A stretch of 64,000 nucleotides of DNA from Pseudomonadota bacterium (lineage in GTDB: Bacteria; Pseudomonadota; Alphaproteobacteria; Reyranellales; Reyranellaceae). Under the pieces are notes generated by a model that saw nothing but the letters and a program-made list of their open reading frames with translations, made no database searches and was not told the origin of the DNA. Made by a program: the position numbers and the translations under genes. Shown here piece after piece: positions 63,779-64,000 of this stretch; the first letter of the stretch is position 1, and each line of letters begins with the position of its first letter. The stretch covers positions 1 through 64,000 of the forward strand of contig JAFEFH010000001.1 of NCBI GenBank assembly GCA_018240695.1. Direction: 5' to 3'.

Positions 63779-64000
63779 CGGATTGCCTGTCATGCCTATT
63801 CATGAGCGTTCGATCACGTTCAAAGTCGACAGTCTGCTTGAGGCGTCGCAGTACTCGTCGCCGCTAGGCGTGCATTCTTCCAAGAGCACTGGTCAGAACA
63901 GCCTACGCTGTAAGATGAGCGTGAGCAGACTACAGCACATAATTTGTGCGCCGGACAACAGACAGGATCGCATTTCTTATTTTGATTTTTGCAGTCGTGG
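63779..64000. other. Right-end stretch, no gene seen
   Basis: These 222 bp upstream of the LysR gene contain no open frame that I can support. They probably hold the LysR promoter and the start of the next intergenic region. Confidence 0.4.

Overview
The window is high-GC alphaproteobacterial DNA, most like the Hyphomicrobiales/Rhodospirillales group. The evidence is codon use, the relatives suggested by the proteins, and a rhizobial-style TraA relaxase combined with a VirB apparatus. I see three parts.

(1) Chromosomal flank, 1-9300. A bacteriocin-type exporter (ABC protein cut by the window edge, then a HlyD adaptor) is followed by a 1542-residue protein that starts with a textbook double-glycine leader, and by a small partner gene. 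A GMC oxidoreductase faces this cluster.

(2) Cargo of an integrated element, about 9302-31300. The boundary is the 3' half of a tRNA-Leu gene, cut in its anticodon arm, next to a tyrosine integrase. The cargo looks like defence genes throughout: a Lit-like protease; a patatin-like lipase divergent from a six-gene overlapping operon (61-aa protein, E2-like, Phd-E2 fusion, E1-like, JAMM protease, metallo-beta-lactamase fold); a second tRNA-3'-end remnant; a pseudokinase-helicase with a phospholipase-D-type partner; a class III nucleotide cyclase; a 1356-aa HTH-nuclease-STAND NTPase; four 24-bp tandem repeats; a Fic protein; and an Xre regulator.

(3) Conjugation module, about 31500-64000. It holds DUF2285-type regulators (one frameshifted), an AlpA-like HTH protein, an MT-A70 methyltransferase, SSB and virB1-virB10 in order. 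A CoiA-like remnant and a few accessory genes follow. The TraA relaxase/helicase is divergent from virB11 and virD4. Then come ArdC antirestriction, DUF3768, a ParB-like protein, a long non-coding stretch that folds into a nested RNA-like structure, a protein sharing a domain with the TraA C-terminus, a secreted Gly-rich protein and a LysR regulator. Parts 2 and 3 together read as an integrative conjugative element (ICE) loaded with anti-phage cargo. Its far end, and the regenerated tRNA-Leu, lie beyond base 64000.

The most novel-looking items are the ubiquitin-like conjugation operon with its Phd-E2 fusion, the giant double-glycine-leader protein, the kinase-helicase/PLD pair, the HTH-nuclease-STAND protein with its 24-bp repeat operator, and the structured non-coding region at 58.7-59.2 kb.
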